The position numbers and the translations under genes are program-made. This document shows positions 53,164 through 62,300 of a DNA stretch of 64,000 nucleotides, one piece after another. The first letter of the stretch is position 1; each line of letters opens with the position of its first letter. The stretch is from an uncultured Eubacteriales bacterium (GTDB lineage Bacteria > Bacillota > Clostridia > Oscillospirales > Acutalibacteraceae). The stretch spans positions 1 through 64,000 of the forward strand of contig CAKVEA010000002.1 in assembly GCA_934728355.1 (NCBI GenBank). Direction: 5' to 3'. The notes below the pieces were generated by a model. The model was not told the origin of the DNA, ran no database searches, and worked only from the letters and a program-made list of their open reading frames with translations.

Positions 53164-53289
53164 AAATTTTATTTGAAATCAAATATTACTTTAAGTATTT
53201 ATAGTTGTTTAAAAATACAACTGTTTAAAATTATAGTAAATGAATTCATCATTTTTATAATATATCATAAATTTAATATTCAAAAATAG

Positions 53290-53320
53290 AAAAGAAGAGA
53301 TTTTTAAAATCTCTTCTTAA
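53290..53320 (-). terminator. intrinsic terminator of the Nif11-AAA+ gene
   Basis: AAGAAGAGATTTT/AAAATCTCTTCTT near-perfect palindrome at 53292-53318, followed on the minus strand by TTTTCTATTTTT. It ends 11 bp after the stop. Confidence 0.85.
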
Positions 53321-53330
53321 AAATCACTGC

Positions 53331-55997
53331 TTATTTTTCTTCAGTTTTATTTTCTTCATCGGCAGGACTTTTTTGTTCTTCGTTATTTTCTTCTTCAGGT
53401 TCTCCACTTTTCACTTCCTGAGATTTTTCTTCATCCACAGGTTTAACTTGTTCCTGAACATTCTTCTCTTCTTCAGGTTTAGTAACTTCTACCGAAGAAT
53501 CATTTTTATTTTCCTGTTTTTGTTCTTCTTTATTATCTACAGTCTCTTCAGACTTACTCTCAGGCACTACTGCATTCTCGGTTTTTTTAGAACTATTAGC
53601 CTTAATTTCTTCACGTAATTCGTTAAGATCGATGTCTCCGAGTTCAGCAAGGTAACGAGTATAACTTCCATATCTTGCAATCTCAACCTCAAATTCTCCT
53701 GTTTCCTCATTAAAGTCTAACTTAAAATCAAGATATTTAGGAGGATCAATAGATACTCTCCTTTTATTACGTTTTTCCGCAAGTCTTTCTTCAATGGTTG
53801 CTTTTACATTCTTAGCAGTAATTTGTATTGTTGCATCCAATTTATTGAATAATTTTTCAAATCCTCTGGCACTTGATTTTTGATCATCATCTTTTCCAAC
53901 TTCTCCAATAGTATTAGATTCCTTTTTATAAAGAAGTGTTTGTTTTTCAATAAATCTTGCCATTGACTCATATATTCCTTCTGAAACTTTGAATCCGAAT
54001 TGTCCAAGAGATTTCTGACCAAAGAATTTTATGCTGCGGTCCAACATGTTTCTTCCTATTTCAATGTAAGCATCTTTACCGAGAGCATTGAATGTTATAA
54101 CATTATTTCCACCAATTCTGTCTAAGAAAGATCCATCATGGCCATAATAACTGGTACGTGTTTTGTCGTTCAATGGACCTTCTCTCGGATCGTATTCTTT
54201 TCCAAACATAGTGCTGTATTCATTACTCGTCAATATAAAAGTAACTTCCGAAAGATCTAAATCCGTTCCGCCTGATGTGGAATACAGTGGGTCTTCATAG
54301 ATTCTTCTGAATGCTTCATCGAATGGGTTACAATATTTCGGTCCGTCCGGAGTATCTACAACAGTACTGTTATTTGAACAATACTCTGTTGATACTTTAT
54401 CATACTCATCTATAATAACTACTCCACGGGGGTTATTTCGAATATAATTACCCGGTGTTTTAATATCTTCCATCGGTACAAAAAAGTGTTGCGGAACATA
54501 GAACAAAGTACTAAGAATATCACCTGATCTATTGGTTTTCTCCGACAATTTTTCCATGCTTGAAGATATTACTTTACTAAACTCTCCACTTGGTGAAAGT
54601 GCTTTAGCAAGTATTTCCGCACACATGGATTTACCTGTTCCTGCAGTTCCGTTAAAAATTACAAAATTAGGTCTGTTTTTAACTGCACGTCTACTACCAT
54701 CTTTTCCATTGGCACCTAAATCCGTAAGTTCTCTTGATGCAACTATTCTGTCAAAAAGACTAATTGTTTCTTTAACAGCTTCCGGTTGGCCCTTAACTTT
54801 TTCAAGTTCTTCTTGGAGCCATTCTCTTCTTTTGGCAGCATCAAATTTATGTGTTGGCTTACTTTTACTTATAACCGAATTAACAATATTACGTAGATAG
54901 TTAATAGTTTGTGCTGCATTGATTATGTTTGTTAATCTCTTAGCAAAAGAGCTTGCCCAAGAGAAAATGCCATCAGCTTTCTGTAACACGAGACTTCCGA
55001 CACCCACAACGCCACTTCCTACTGTACCGATTATACCTAATTTTTTACCTAAACTGTTAATAAAAGATTCGTCTTTAAAACGCTTATTTATCATATTTTC
55101 AACTGATTCAATGTTTTTCTTTATTTCGGCTGCTCTTTTTGCTGATATTTTTCCATTTGCGCGATCTTTATTAACTTTTATTCTATCTCTTGCTAAGTCT
55201 TCTGCAATAGGTATAAACTCCTCCTCCTTCATATTTTTAACCAAACTCTCACTCAACCCATCATGCTTAGAATACTTGTAATCCTTTATCGTTATCTTTT
55301 TATTTTTACTATCCGTTGCATCTACTAAATATAATTTACCAGTCTTTTCATCATATTTTGTTACTTGAAATGTTTCACCGGTACTGAAATTTTTCATATT
55401 CTTATCAGCTGTTTTATTATCGTTGTATTCTTTAATGCTGAAACCCGCAAAAACTGCAAATCCTGCCAGAGCAGCAACAGCGGCAGCTACCACCACACCC
55501 CCGAGTGCTATTTGAGTCTTGTGGTTTTTAACCCATTTATATATTTTTTTAAACTTTCTCTTAATTTTAGATTCTTCTTTTGATTTTTCTTTAACAAATC
55601 GTTCATAGTACTCATCATTGTTGACTCCTACAGATACATACTTTTTATTTCCGGTCTTAGAGCCTACATCAGCAGCATGAGTAACTCCTGAAGATGTAAA
55701 AACCGAAAGTGCGGCAAGAGCTCCTGCCATCCATTTTTGCGATGCATTAAATCCACCTGCAATATTTTCTATTCGATCATCGTCAATTTCTTCTAACTCA
55801 TCTATATCAGGTGTAAGACTGTCGCAAAACTCTGCGTACTCAGACAAAAAGTCTACAAATTCATTTCTTGTATATCCACCTTTAATTTTAAGACAAAATT
55901 GGTACATTTCATCAATATCGTCTATTTCTATAAATTTAGAAATTAACCTTTCATTCCCGAAGATTTCCAAAAACACATCCTGTATTTTTTCATTCAT
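53331..55997 (-). CDS. Nif11/double-glycine leader fused to a membrane AAA+ ATPase
   Basis: An 888-residue protein. Residues 1-82 look like a Nif11-type leader (helices NEKIQDVFLEIFGNERLISK and DEMYQFCLKI, then NEFVDFLSEYAEF) ending in RIENIAGG at 81-82. A Sec-like stretch follows (WMAGALAALSVFTSSGVTHA-A, about 89-108), then a basic linker and a transmembrane helix (161-187). A mixed region leads to one AAA+ module: Walker A NGTAGTGKS (448-456), Walker B GVVIIDEYDKV (D530, E531), sensor 1 FILTSNEYS (N592). The last ~80 residues are Glu/Lys/Pro-rich and disordered. AAGGAAG precedes ATG. Single gene with its own promoter and terminator. Function unknown; export by a C39-type transporter is an inference. 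Confidence 0.85.
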   Translation of the reverse strand: MNEKIQDVFLEIFGNERLISKFIEIDDIDEMYQFCLKIKGGYTRNEFVDFLSEYAEFCDSLTPDIDELEEIDDDRIENIAGGFNASQKWMAGALAALSVFTSSGVTHAADVGSKTGNKKYVSVGVNNDEYYERFVKEKSKEESKIKRKFKKIYKWVKNHKTQIALGGVVVAAAVAALAGFAVFAGFSIKEYNDNKTADKNMKNFSTGETFQVTKYDEKTGKLYLVDATDSKNKKITIKDYKYSKHDGLSESLVKNMKEEEFIPIAEDLARDRIKVNKDRANGKISAKRAAEIKKNIESVENMINKRFKDESFINSLGKKLGIIGTVGSGVVGVGSLVLQKADGIFSWASSFAKRLTNIINAAQTINYLRNIVNSVISKSKPTHKFDAAKRREWLQEELEKVKGQPEAVKETISLFDRIVASRELTDLGANGKDGSRRAVKNRPNFVIFNGTAGTGKSMCAEILAKALSPSGEFSKVISSSMEKLSEKTNRSGDILSTLFYVPQHFFVPMEDIKTPGNYIRNNPRGVVIIDEYDKVSTEYCSNNSTVVDTPDGPKYCNPFDEAFRRIYEDPLYSTSGGTDLDLSEVTFILTSNEYSTMFGKEYDPREGPLNDKTRTSYYGHDGSFLDRIGGNNVITFNALGKDAYIEIGRNMLDRSIKFFGQKSLGQFGFKVSEGIYESMARFIEKQTLLYKKESNTIGEVGKDDDQKSSARGFEKLFNKLDATIQITAKNVKATIEERLAEKRNKRRVSIDPPKYLDFKLDFNEETGEFEVEIARYGSYTRYLAELGDIDLNELREEIKANSSKKTENAVVPESKSEETVDNKEEQKQENKNDSSVEVTKPEEEKNVQEQVKPVDEEKSQEVKSGEPEEENNEEQKSPADEENKTEEK

Positions 55998-56055
55998 ATT
56001 AAATCTTCCTTTCCTTGATTAATATTTTAAGGTTTCTTAACCTTTGAACATAAGT

Positions 56056-56084
56056 AATATATCACAGAAAAAATTGGTAGTCAA
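56056..56084 (-). promoter_or_regulatory. sigma-A promoter of the Nif11-AAA+ gene
   Basis: Minus strand TTGACT (56084-56079), 17 bp, TATATT (56061-56056), giving a ~50-nt leader. Confidence 0.7.
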
Positions 56085-56119
56085 GATTTTTTATATTATT
56101 TATTCAAAAATTAAAGTGT

Positions 56120-56139
56120 AATATATATATATATATATA
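56120..56139. repeat. AT dinucleotide microsatellite
   Basis: About nine AT units in a row between the AAA+ gene promoter and tRNA-Thr; prone to slippage. Confidence 0.9.
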
Positions 56140-56239
56140 ATTATCATAAAATAATATATTATTGCCAAATTTTCAAAATTAAAATAAAAAATCCACCGAC
56201 AAAATTCGGTAGAATTACTCAAAATACTTTGCCGTTTGC

Positions 56240-56315
56240 TGGAGCTACCGGGCGGACTCGAACCGCCGACCTGCTGATTACGAATCAGCTGCTCTACCAA
56301 CTGAGCCACGGTAGC
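56240..56315 (-). tRNA. tRNA-Thr (CGT)
   Basis: Minus-strand cloverleaf: acceptor GCTACCG/CGGTAGC, anticodon arm GCTGA-TTCGTAA-TCAGC (anticodon CGT), T arm GGCGGTTCGAGTCCGCC, encoded CCA at 56240-56242. Confidence 0.95.
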
Positions 56316-56330
56316 ATTTAGATAAACTAA

Positions 56331-56359
56331 AGTCTACACCAAACTATACTTCGAGTCAA
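56331..56359 (-). promoter_or_regulatory. sigma-A promoter of tRNA-Thr(CGT)
   Basis: Minus strand TTGACT (56359-56354), 17 bp, TAGACT (56336-56331), 15 bp before the tRNA. Confidence 0.75.
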
Positions 56360-56427
56360 GTATATATTTAAAATTTTAAAAATATATTTTGACAAACTCC
56401 GCATAATTATAATAACATATACTTGAC
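56355..56427. repeat. spaced 11-bp inverted repeat between tRNA-Thr and fba
   Basis: GTCAAGTATAT (56355-56365) and ATATACTTGAC (56417-56427) are exact reverse complements. The second arm overlaps a local palindrome TTGACTT-tat-AAGTCAA (56423-56439). Possible shared operator for the divergent tRNA and aldolase promoters. Confidence 0.5.
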
Positions 56428-56466
56428 TTTATAAGTCAAAAAAATTACATACTTGAGGTGTTAAAA

Positions 56467-57402
56467 ATGAGCTTGGAAAATACTAAAAATATGTTTGAAA
56501 AAGCATATAAAGAAAAATATGCCATAGGTGCATTTAATGTTAATAATATGGAAATCCTTCAAGGTACCATATCTGCTGCAAATGAACTTTCATCACCGAT
56601 AATTTTGCAAGTATCTTCAGGTGCAAGAAAATATGCAGGGATGAATTATTTAAAGAGCCTTGTTGAAGCAGCAAATTCAGAATCGCAAATACCTATTGCA
56701 CTGCATCTTGATCATGGAAACTCTTTTGAACTTTGCAAAGATTGCATAGATAGCGGATTTACCTCCGTTATGATAGACGGCTCGGCTTTACCTTTTGAAG
56801 AAAATATTGAAATAACAAAAAAAGTGGTTGATTACGCACATAAGTATAATGTAACCGTTGAAGGTGAACTTGGAAGTCTTTCGGGGGTAGAAGATGAAAT
56901 AAGTATTCCTTACAATAAATCATTTTATACCGATCCTTACCAAGTAAAAGAATTCACAGAAATTACAGGAGTTGATTCTCTTGCTATAGCAATCGGAACA
57001 AGTCACGGAGCATATAAATTTAAACCGGGTCAAAAACAAGATTTAAGGTTTGACATACTGGAAAAAATAGAATCTCTTTGTCCAAATCTTCCAATAGTTC
57101 TTCATGGTGCTTCGAGTGTACCGCAAGAACTTGTAAAAGAAATAAATTTGTACGGCGGAAATCTCCAAAGTGCAATGGGAATACCAGAAAAAGAACTAAA
57201 AAAAGCTGCTAAAATGGCGGTTTGTAAAATTAACGTAGACTCAGATTTAAGACTTGCCGCAACAGCTTCAATAAGAAAATTTTTATTTGAAAATCCAGAA
57301 AAGTTTGATCCCAGAGGATACTTGGGAGAAGCAAGAAACTCGGTAAAAGAAATAGTCAAATATAAAATAAAAAATGTCATGGGAAGCAGCTTTAAAGCAT
57401 AA
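56467..57402 (+). CDS. fba: class II fructose-bisphosphate aldolase
   Basis: A 311-residue zinc-dependent aldolase of glycolysis and gluconeogenesis (or a ketose/tagatose-bisphosphate aldolase relative). The motifs are AIGAFNVNNMEIL, PIALHLDHGNSFELCKDCID (catalytic Asp and zinc His), SVMIDGSALPFEENI, VEGELGSLSGVED, AIAIGTSHGAYKF and LPIVLHGASSVPQ, ending in INVDSDLRLA. The start is ATG 56467, nine bases after GAGGTG overlapping a GTG at 56458. Keeping glycolysis beside an ATP importer suggests partial energy independence. Confidence 0.94.
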   Translation: MSLENTKNMFEKAYKEKYAIGAFNVNNMEILQGTISAANELSSPIILQVSSGARKYAGMNYLKSLVEAANSESQIPIALHLDHGNSFELCKDCIDSGFTSVMIDGSALPFEENIEITKKVVDYAHKYNVTVEGELGSLSGVEDEISIPYNKSFYTDPYQVKEFTEITGVDSLAIAIGTSHGAYKFKPGQKQDLRFDILEKIESLCPNLPIVLHGASSVPQELVKEINLYGGNLQSAMGIPEKELKKAAKMAVCKINVDSDLRLAATASIRKFLFENPEKFDPRGYLGEARNSVKEIVKYKIKNVMGSSFKA

Positions 57403-57457
57403 AATACCTTGAAGGAAGTTTAAATAATAAAACTTCTTATGGGGGATTTTATAAAAC

Positions 57458-58594
57458 ATGAAATTTTCTAAAAAATTAATTTCTCTAATAATGATTTTTT
57501 CTTTAACTTCTTTATCATATGCCGAAGAAAATAAATTTGAAACTTCCGCTCCGTCTGCTTTACTAATGGAAGCAGAAAGCGGAAGAGTTTTATTCGAAAA
57601 AAACTCTTCCGAAGTAAGATATGTTGCTTCGTTAATGAAAATGATGAATATCATCGCAGCATTTGAAGCTATAGAAGAAGGAAAAATAAACCTAAACGAT
57701 AAAGTTAAAATCAATAATGATTTCCCAAAAATGCCAGGCTCAAATATATGGATAAAACCCGGCGATGTTTTAACTGTAAAAGATTTAATAAAAGCAATCA
57801 CAATGATTTCCGCAGACGATGCATCTTTAGCCTTAGCACAACATCTATGCAAAGAAGAAGGTAAATTTGTCTCTGAAATGAATGAAATTGCATCGAGAAT
57901 GAATTTAAACAATACAATATTTAAAAATTGCATTGGTGAAGACAAAGATGGCAATGTCAGTTCAGCATGTGATATTGCTAAAATGGCTTTAGAACTATAC
58001 CATACAGAAGAAGCTGTAAAGTATGCTTCTAAATGGATAGATCACATAAGAAACGGTAAATCTCAAATAGTAAACACAAACAAACTTTTAAAAACTTATC
58101 CGGGAACTTTTGGACTTAAAACAGGAACTTCTGAAAATGCAGGAAGCTGTATATGTGCTTTGGCAAAGAAAAATGATTTTAATTTAATAGCGGTTATTCT
58201 TGGCTGTAAAAATGTAAAGGAAAGAAATGAAGAAACTAAAAAAATTCTTGATTACGGTTTTTCTGAATACCAAATGACTAAGCTTTCTTTACCGGAAGAT
58301 TTACCTAAACAAATCAAAGTTAGCGGCGGTATGGAAGACTATGTTGACATTTCTGCTATAATTCCTTCGCCTATTCCGATTTCAAATAATAGCAAAAATA
58401 AAATTACCTCCCAACCAATGCTCGAAGAAAAAATCGAGGCACCGGTTGAAAGAGGGAAAAAAGTCGGTCAAGTAATCTATCGCCAAAATGAAGAAATACT
58501 TTGTACTTATGATGTAGTTACAAAAACAAATGTACCTAAAAAAGAGTTTTTGCCGGTAATGAAAAAAATAATAAAAAATTTTTTAAAAATGTAA
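57458..58594 (+). CDS. dacF: D-alanyl-D-alanine carboxypeptidase (S11, DacF-like) with SAD motif
   Basis: A 378-residue low-molecular-weight PBP that trims terminal D-Ala from stem peptides. The signal peptide KLISLIMIFSLTSLSYA is cut near residue 22. Catalytic motifs are S58-L-M-K61, S118-A-D120 (SxN usually has Asn) and K221-T-G-T. The C-terminal beta domain (PEDLPKQIKVSGGMEDYVDI onward) ends in a basic amphipathic helix (VMKKIIKNFLK) for membrane attachment. GGGGGA lies before ATG. A weak hairpin (GAAGTTT/AAACTTC, 57415-57439) sits between fba and this gene. Confidence 0.93.
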   Translation: MKFSKKLISLIMIFSLTSLSYAEENKFETSAPSALLMEAESGRVLFEKNSSEVRYVASLMKMMNIIAAFEAIEEGKINLNDKVKINNDFPKMPGSNIWIKPGDVLTVKDLIKAITMISADDASLALAQHLCKEEGKFVSEMNEIASRMNLNNTIFKNCIGEDKDGNVSSACDIAKMALELYHTEEAVKYASKWIDHIRNGKSQIVNTNKLLKTYPGTFGLKTGTSENAGSCICALAKKNDFNLIAVILGCKNVKERNEETKKILDYGFSEYQMTKLSLPEDLPKQIKVSGGMEDYVDISAIIPSPIPISNNSKNKITSQPMLEEKIEAPVERGKKVGQVIYRQNEEILCTYDVVTKTNVPKKEFLPVMKKIIKNFLKM

Positions 58595-58598
58595 AATA

Positions 58599-59024
58599 TC
58601 AATCAATTCCAGATGTTCTTCTTTTTCTTTTAACTTTTATTTTTCTTTCTTCTTTAACTTTTGATAAAACAAAATTAAGAACCTCGTCTCTAGAGTTTTT
58701 CGAAAGTAATTTTAAACCAATTAAAATATTTTCTTCCTGAGTTTGCGAATAACTGTCATCGTATGAAAGGACATCACTTAAAGAATCCGTGTTTTTTGTA
58801 AAATCATTGCACATCATTTGAACATCAGCATCAAGTATTTCAGTATAATCAACCTTATAAAGTTGAGCCAAATGTGTGATGGTTCTAAAACTGGGGGTAA
58901 TTTTACCCAGCTCATAATAAGAATAGGTAGATCTATCTATTCCTAATTCTTTGGCTACTTCTACTTGTGTAAGTCCACATTCAATTCTGAGTTTTCTTAA
59001 AATTTCCGGAATTTTGGAAACTAT
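58599..59024 (-). CDS. XRE-family transcriptional regulator, apparent ATA start
   Basis: About 141 residues. The N-terminal helix-turn-helix reads KIPEILRKLRIECGLTQVEV, AKELGIDRSTYSYYELGKIT and PSFRTITHLAQLY, a complete Xre/Cro domain. The C-terminal ~80 residues are acidic then very basic (KVKEERKIKVKRKRRT). The frame has no ATG, GTG or TTG before the domain: an in-frame TGA lies at the SD, followed by TTT ATC ATA GTT TCC. GGAGG is 9 bases before ATA (59024) or 6 before ATC. A start at the next TTG (58871) would delete the DNA-binding domain. Targets are unknown; divergent genes are not adjacent. Confidence 0.8.
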   Translation of the reverse strand: MVSKIPEILRKLRIECGLTQVEVAKELGIDRSTYSYYELGKITPSFRTITHLAQLYKVDYTEILDADVQMMCNDFTKNTDSLSDVLSYDDSYSQTQEENILIGLKLLSKNSRDEVLNFVLSKVKEERKIKVKRKRRTSGID

Positions 59025-59300
59025 GATAAATCACCTCCGATTAAATTAAACTAAACTACACTCATTTTAACACATATGTTTTAAATTATCAATACCAATT
59101 ACGAATAAAATCTTTTGTAAATAATATTTATTACAGATTTATTGGTTATTTTTGCCACAAATCTCGCTATATTTTTTTATTTTCAACTATAAAAAATTAA
59201 TTTTAAAGTAAAAAGTCTTATGTATCCGTACAAGAGATAAACTGCATAAGTTTTTAAAATACACAGTCTACCTCTCAAAACAACTAAAAATCAAATTTAA

Positions 59301-62300
59301 TTATTTATTTTTATTTTCATTCATCTCTTTATACTTTTTAGCAAACACAAATATTATAACTCCTATCACCGCAAAGGAAGTTAATATAAGCACCAGCTTT
59401 AAAGCACTACCTAAAGGTGTCCTGCTTTTGTCCACATATTTACTTTCAGATTCATTTTCTTCGTCCTCATCATTAAACGAAGTCGTACTATTTCCATTCG
59501 AAGAGCTTTTATTCGATGAATTATTTAAATTTCCCGAAGCAGCTCCTGAAGATGAAAGAGGTGTAGATTCATAATCTGTAAGCATTGAAATATTCGCATC
59601 AATTGCATCTATAAGAGAAGATCTTCCTTTTTGAAGTGATCTATTTGCAACTATTCCTACAGGACTTAGAGAAAAAGTTTCAAAAGATGTAATTCCGCCT
59701 TTTATGTTCAAATTTAGGTAATCAATTTTTCCGCTTGAGCCTTCGTGTATTCCCGTGGGATTTTCAAAATATGACATGTCCGGAGTCGGAACATGAATAA
59801 CAACAGGAGTTTCTCCTGAAAGTTTATATCTACAATCGTTTATAACATCCCACAAATAAACATCATAAAGTGAAACTATATATTCGGAATTTAATTTTTT
59901 ATAAATCCTTTCACAAGCATCCATATCCGAAACAATAGGATTGGCTATTACTTTTATATACCAGTCTAACCCATCTGCAGTTACACCGTTGTAAGTATGA
60001 TTTATTTTTCCGACTTTTTCATGGAGATTTTCAAGCACATAATAATTGCTGACCTGAGATTTCTGATATTCTTCAAGACTATTGTAATCTCTGGTAGCTT
60101 TTATTATTTTTTCAAAATCTTCGTCATTCGAGATATCTTGAGGTAAAGAGTTAATATTATCTATTAAATTTGCTACTTTGGATTTTTCAATTCCTGTTAC
60201 AGTAACTGTCTTACCTTCTTGAACATTTTCAATTGTATAAAAATTTTCATTATTAGGAGATATCTCTTTATTTCCAAGCATTACTTTGATAGCAGATCCT
60301 TCATAAGCAGTATAAAGCTTTACACGAAAATAAAAGTTACTACCATGTTCAACTTCATTTTCTCCTGTTATTATTTTGCCGGATAAACTATAAAATTCTA
60401 TACCTTCATCCTTAGTAAGAGTTACATTATATTTATTCTTAGTTACATTACCAACTTGTATAGTTACGTCTTCCATAACATTTTGAATTAAATATCTTCC
60501 ATTTGCAAGCTTTTGAACTTTAGTGCTACTTTGATTTCCATTATTAACAATAATATAAGCTCCTTGAAGGGAATCGGAATAAGCATCATCTATATTTATC
60601 GAAAATTCATAGTTATTCATGTAATTTATTTTAGTTCTACCTGAAATAACAAATCCGTCTCCATTTAAGTAAGTTACACCGTCAACAGATTTAAAATCTA
60701 TTGTATAAACCAAAGAATCCACATTTTCAATGCTTATTTTATATCCTTCTTTTATATTTTTAATAGTATAATTGCCACTCGAATCTTTAGAAAGAGCACT
60801 TGAAACACCACTTGAAGAAACAGCTTGAACAGCAAAATTATTTCCAAGAGAGTATCCCGGTCTTGCTTTAACATTAAATGAATAGCTCTCTCCGTAAATC
60901 ACTTCTACAGTTCCTTCTAAAGTTTCTGATGAGGACCCACTTATAAATTCAGCTTGCTCACTCTTTGAAAAATTCAGAATATATCTGTTTAAAGTTAAAT
61001 TTTCAACCCTAACTTTCATATTTTTTTCTACATAAACTATTTTATATTTCCCTGAATTACTGTTTAAAGTTTCAATGTAGTTGTCATTACTGTCGTAAAG
61101 GTTAACTTTTAAATCCGAATTACTGCATTTTTCTTCTAGAATAACTGAAAATTCGGTGCTTTCCCCGTGCTTTACTTTAATTTCATTTACATTTTTATTT
61201 TCTTCTCCGCTTTGGTAAGTAACAGTTGTGGTACTTTCTTGTGAAGATCCTGAAGCAGAAACAGTTGCATTTGAAACAAGTGAGATAGTATACTCATTTT
61301 TTTCTGCTATAAAACTTACATTAATCTCAGCTGACCCTAAATTATATATATCATAAATAACATATCCTGAAACTTGTTCCTCAGCAGAAATTTCACAGTA
61401 TTCATAATCTTCTTCAATGCTGCCGTTTAAAATTTTAACGTCTTTTTTCACTGTGTTCAAATCATAGCCATTATTGGCTTTAACTGCAACATGAAAGCTT
61501 CCGGAAGCGGTCCAAGTACCACTTAACACATCTTCTCCTATTTCTTTTGTTCCGGGATCATAAGAATAATATTTAACACTGTCATTTGTTATAAAATTAA
61601 GAACAGCGGTTTCATTTTTATCTTTGACATAATCAGCCGTCAAATTTTCTGTTATATTTTCCACTTTAAATGTTATTCCATCCGAAAGCAAAGAAACTTC
61701 AGTTATACTTTTTTGGGATTTATCGGAATTTTTCATAAAAAAGATTTTATCTTCAAGTTCATTTATTTCATCTGCATCATTAAAATTACCCTGAATTTTA
61801 AATCTTAGACTTCCAAGATGATTTACCGAAATAGTTCTTCCTTCAAGATCTTTCACAGAAATATCATCGGAAGCATTTGGATCCTCACTCAAATTGTAAA
61901 TTTTAATATCATTTTCTTTAAAGCTTTCACCTATTGTAACTTGATATGTTTTTACAGAAATTCCATTAATAAGCAACTCAACATAACTTCCTTTTTCTTT
62001 CAAAGCTTGCTTTACGGTAGTTTGATTATCGGAGCAAAGAGAATTAAATGAAAAACCAAATCTATAATTTCCATCAGATGAATAGTTTAAATTTTGTTGA
62101 AGTGAATAATCCTTCTTATTTTTATCGGATCCAAAAAAGTTAAGTGTAAAGCTGAGTTGCCCTTCAGGCAAAACCTGGTACCCATTAGCAACTTGCACAC
62201 CAAACTGGTAGCATTTATCACCAGAAGAATTTAAATTAAATAAACTTTGAGTGCTACCTTCTAAACCTTTGTAAAAAATATTTTCTGAATCATACAAATT

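Noticed and set aside
54532..55583. Three plus-strand open frames opposite the AAA+ gene
   Set aside because: They lie antisense to a gene with intact Walker motifs and have no SD or domain signal.
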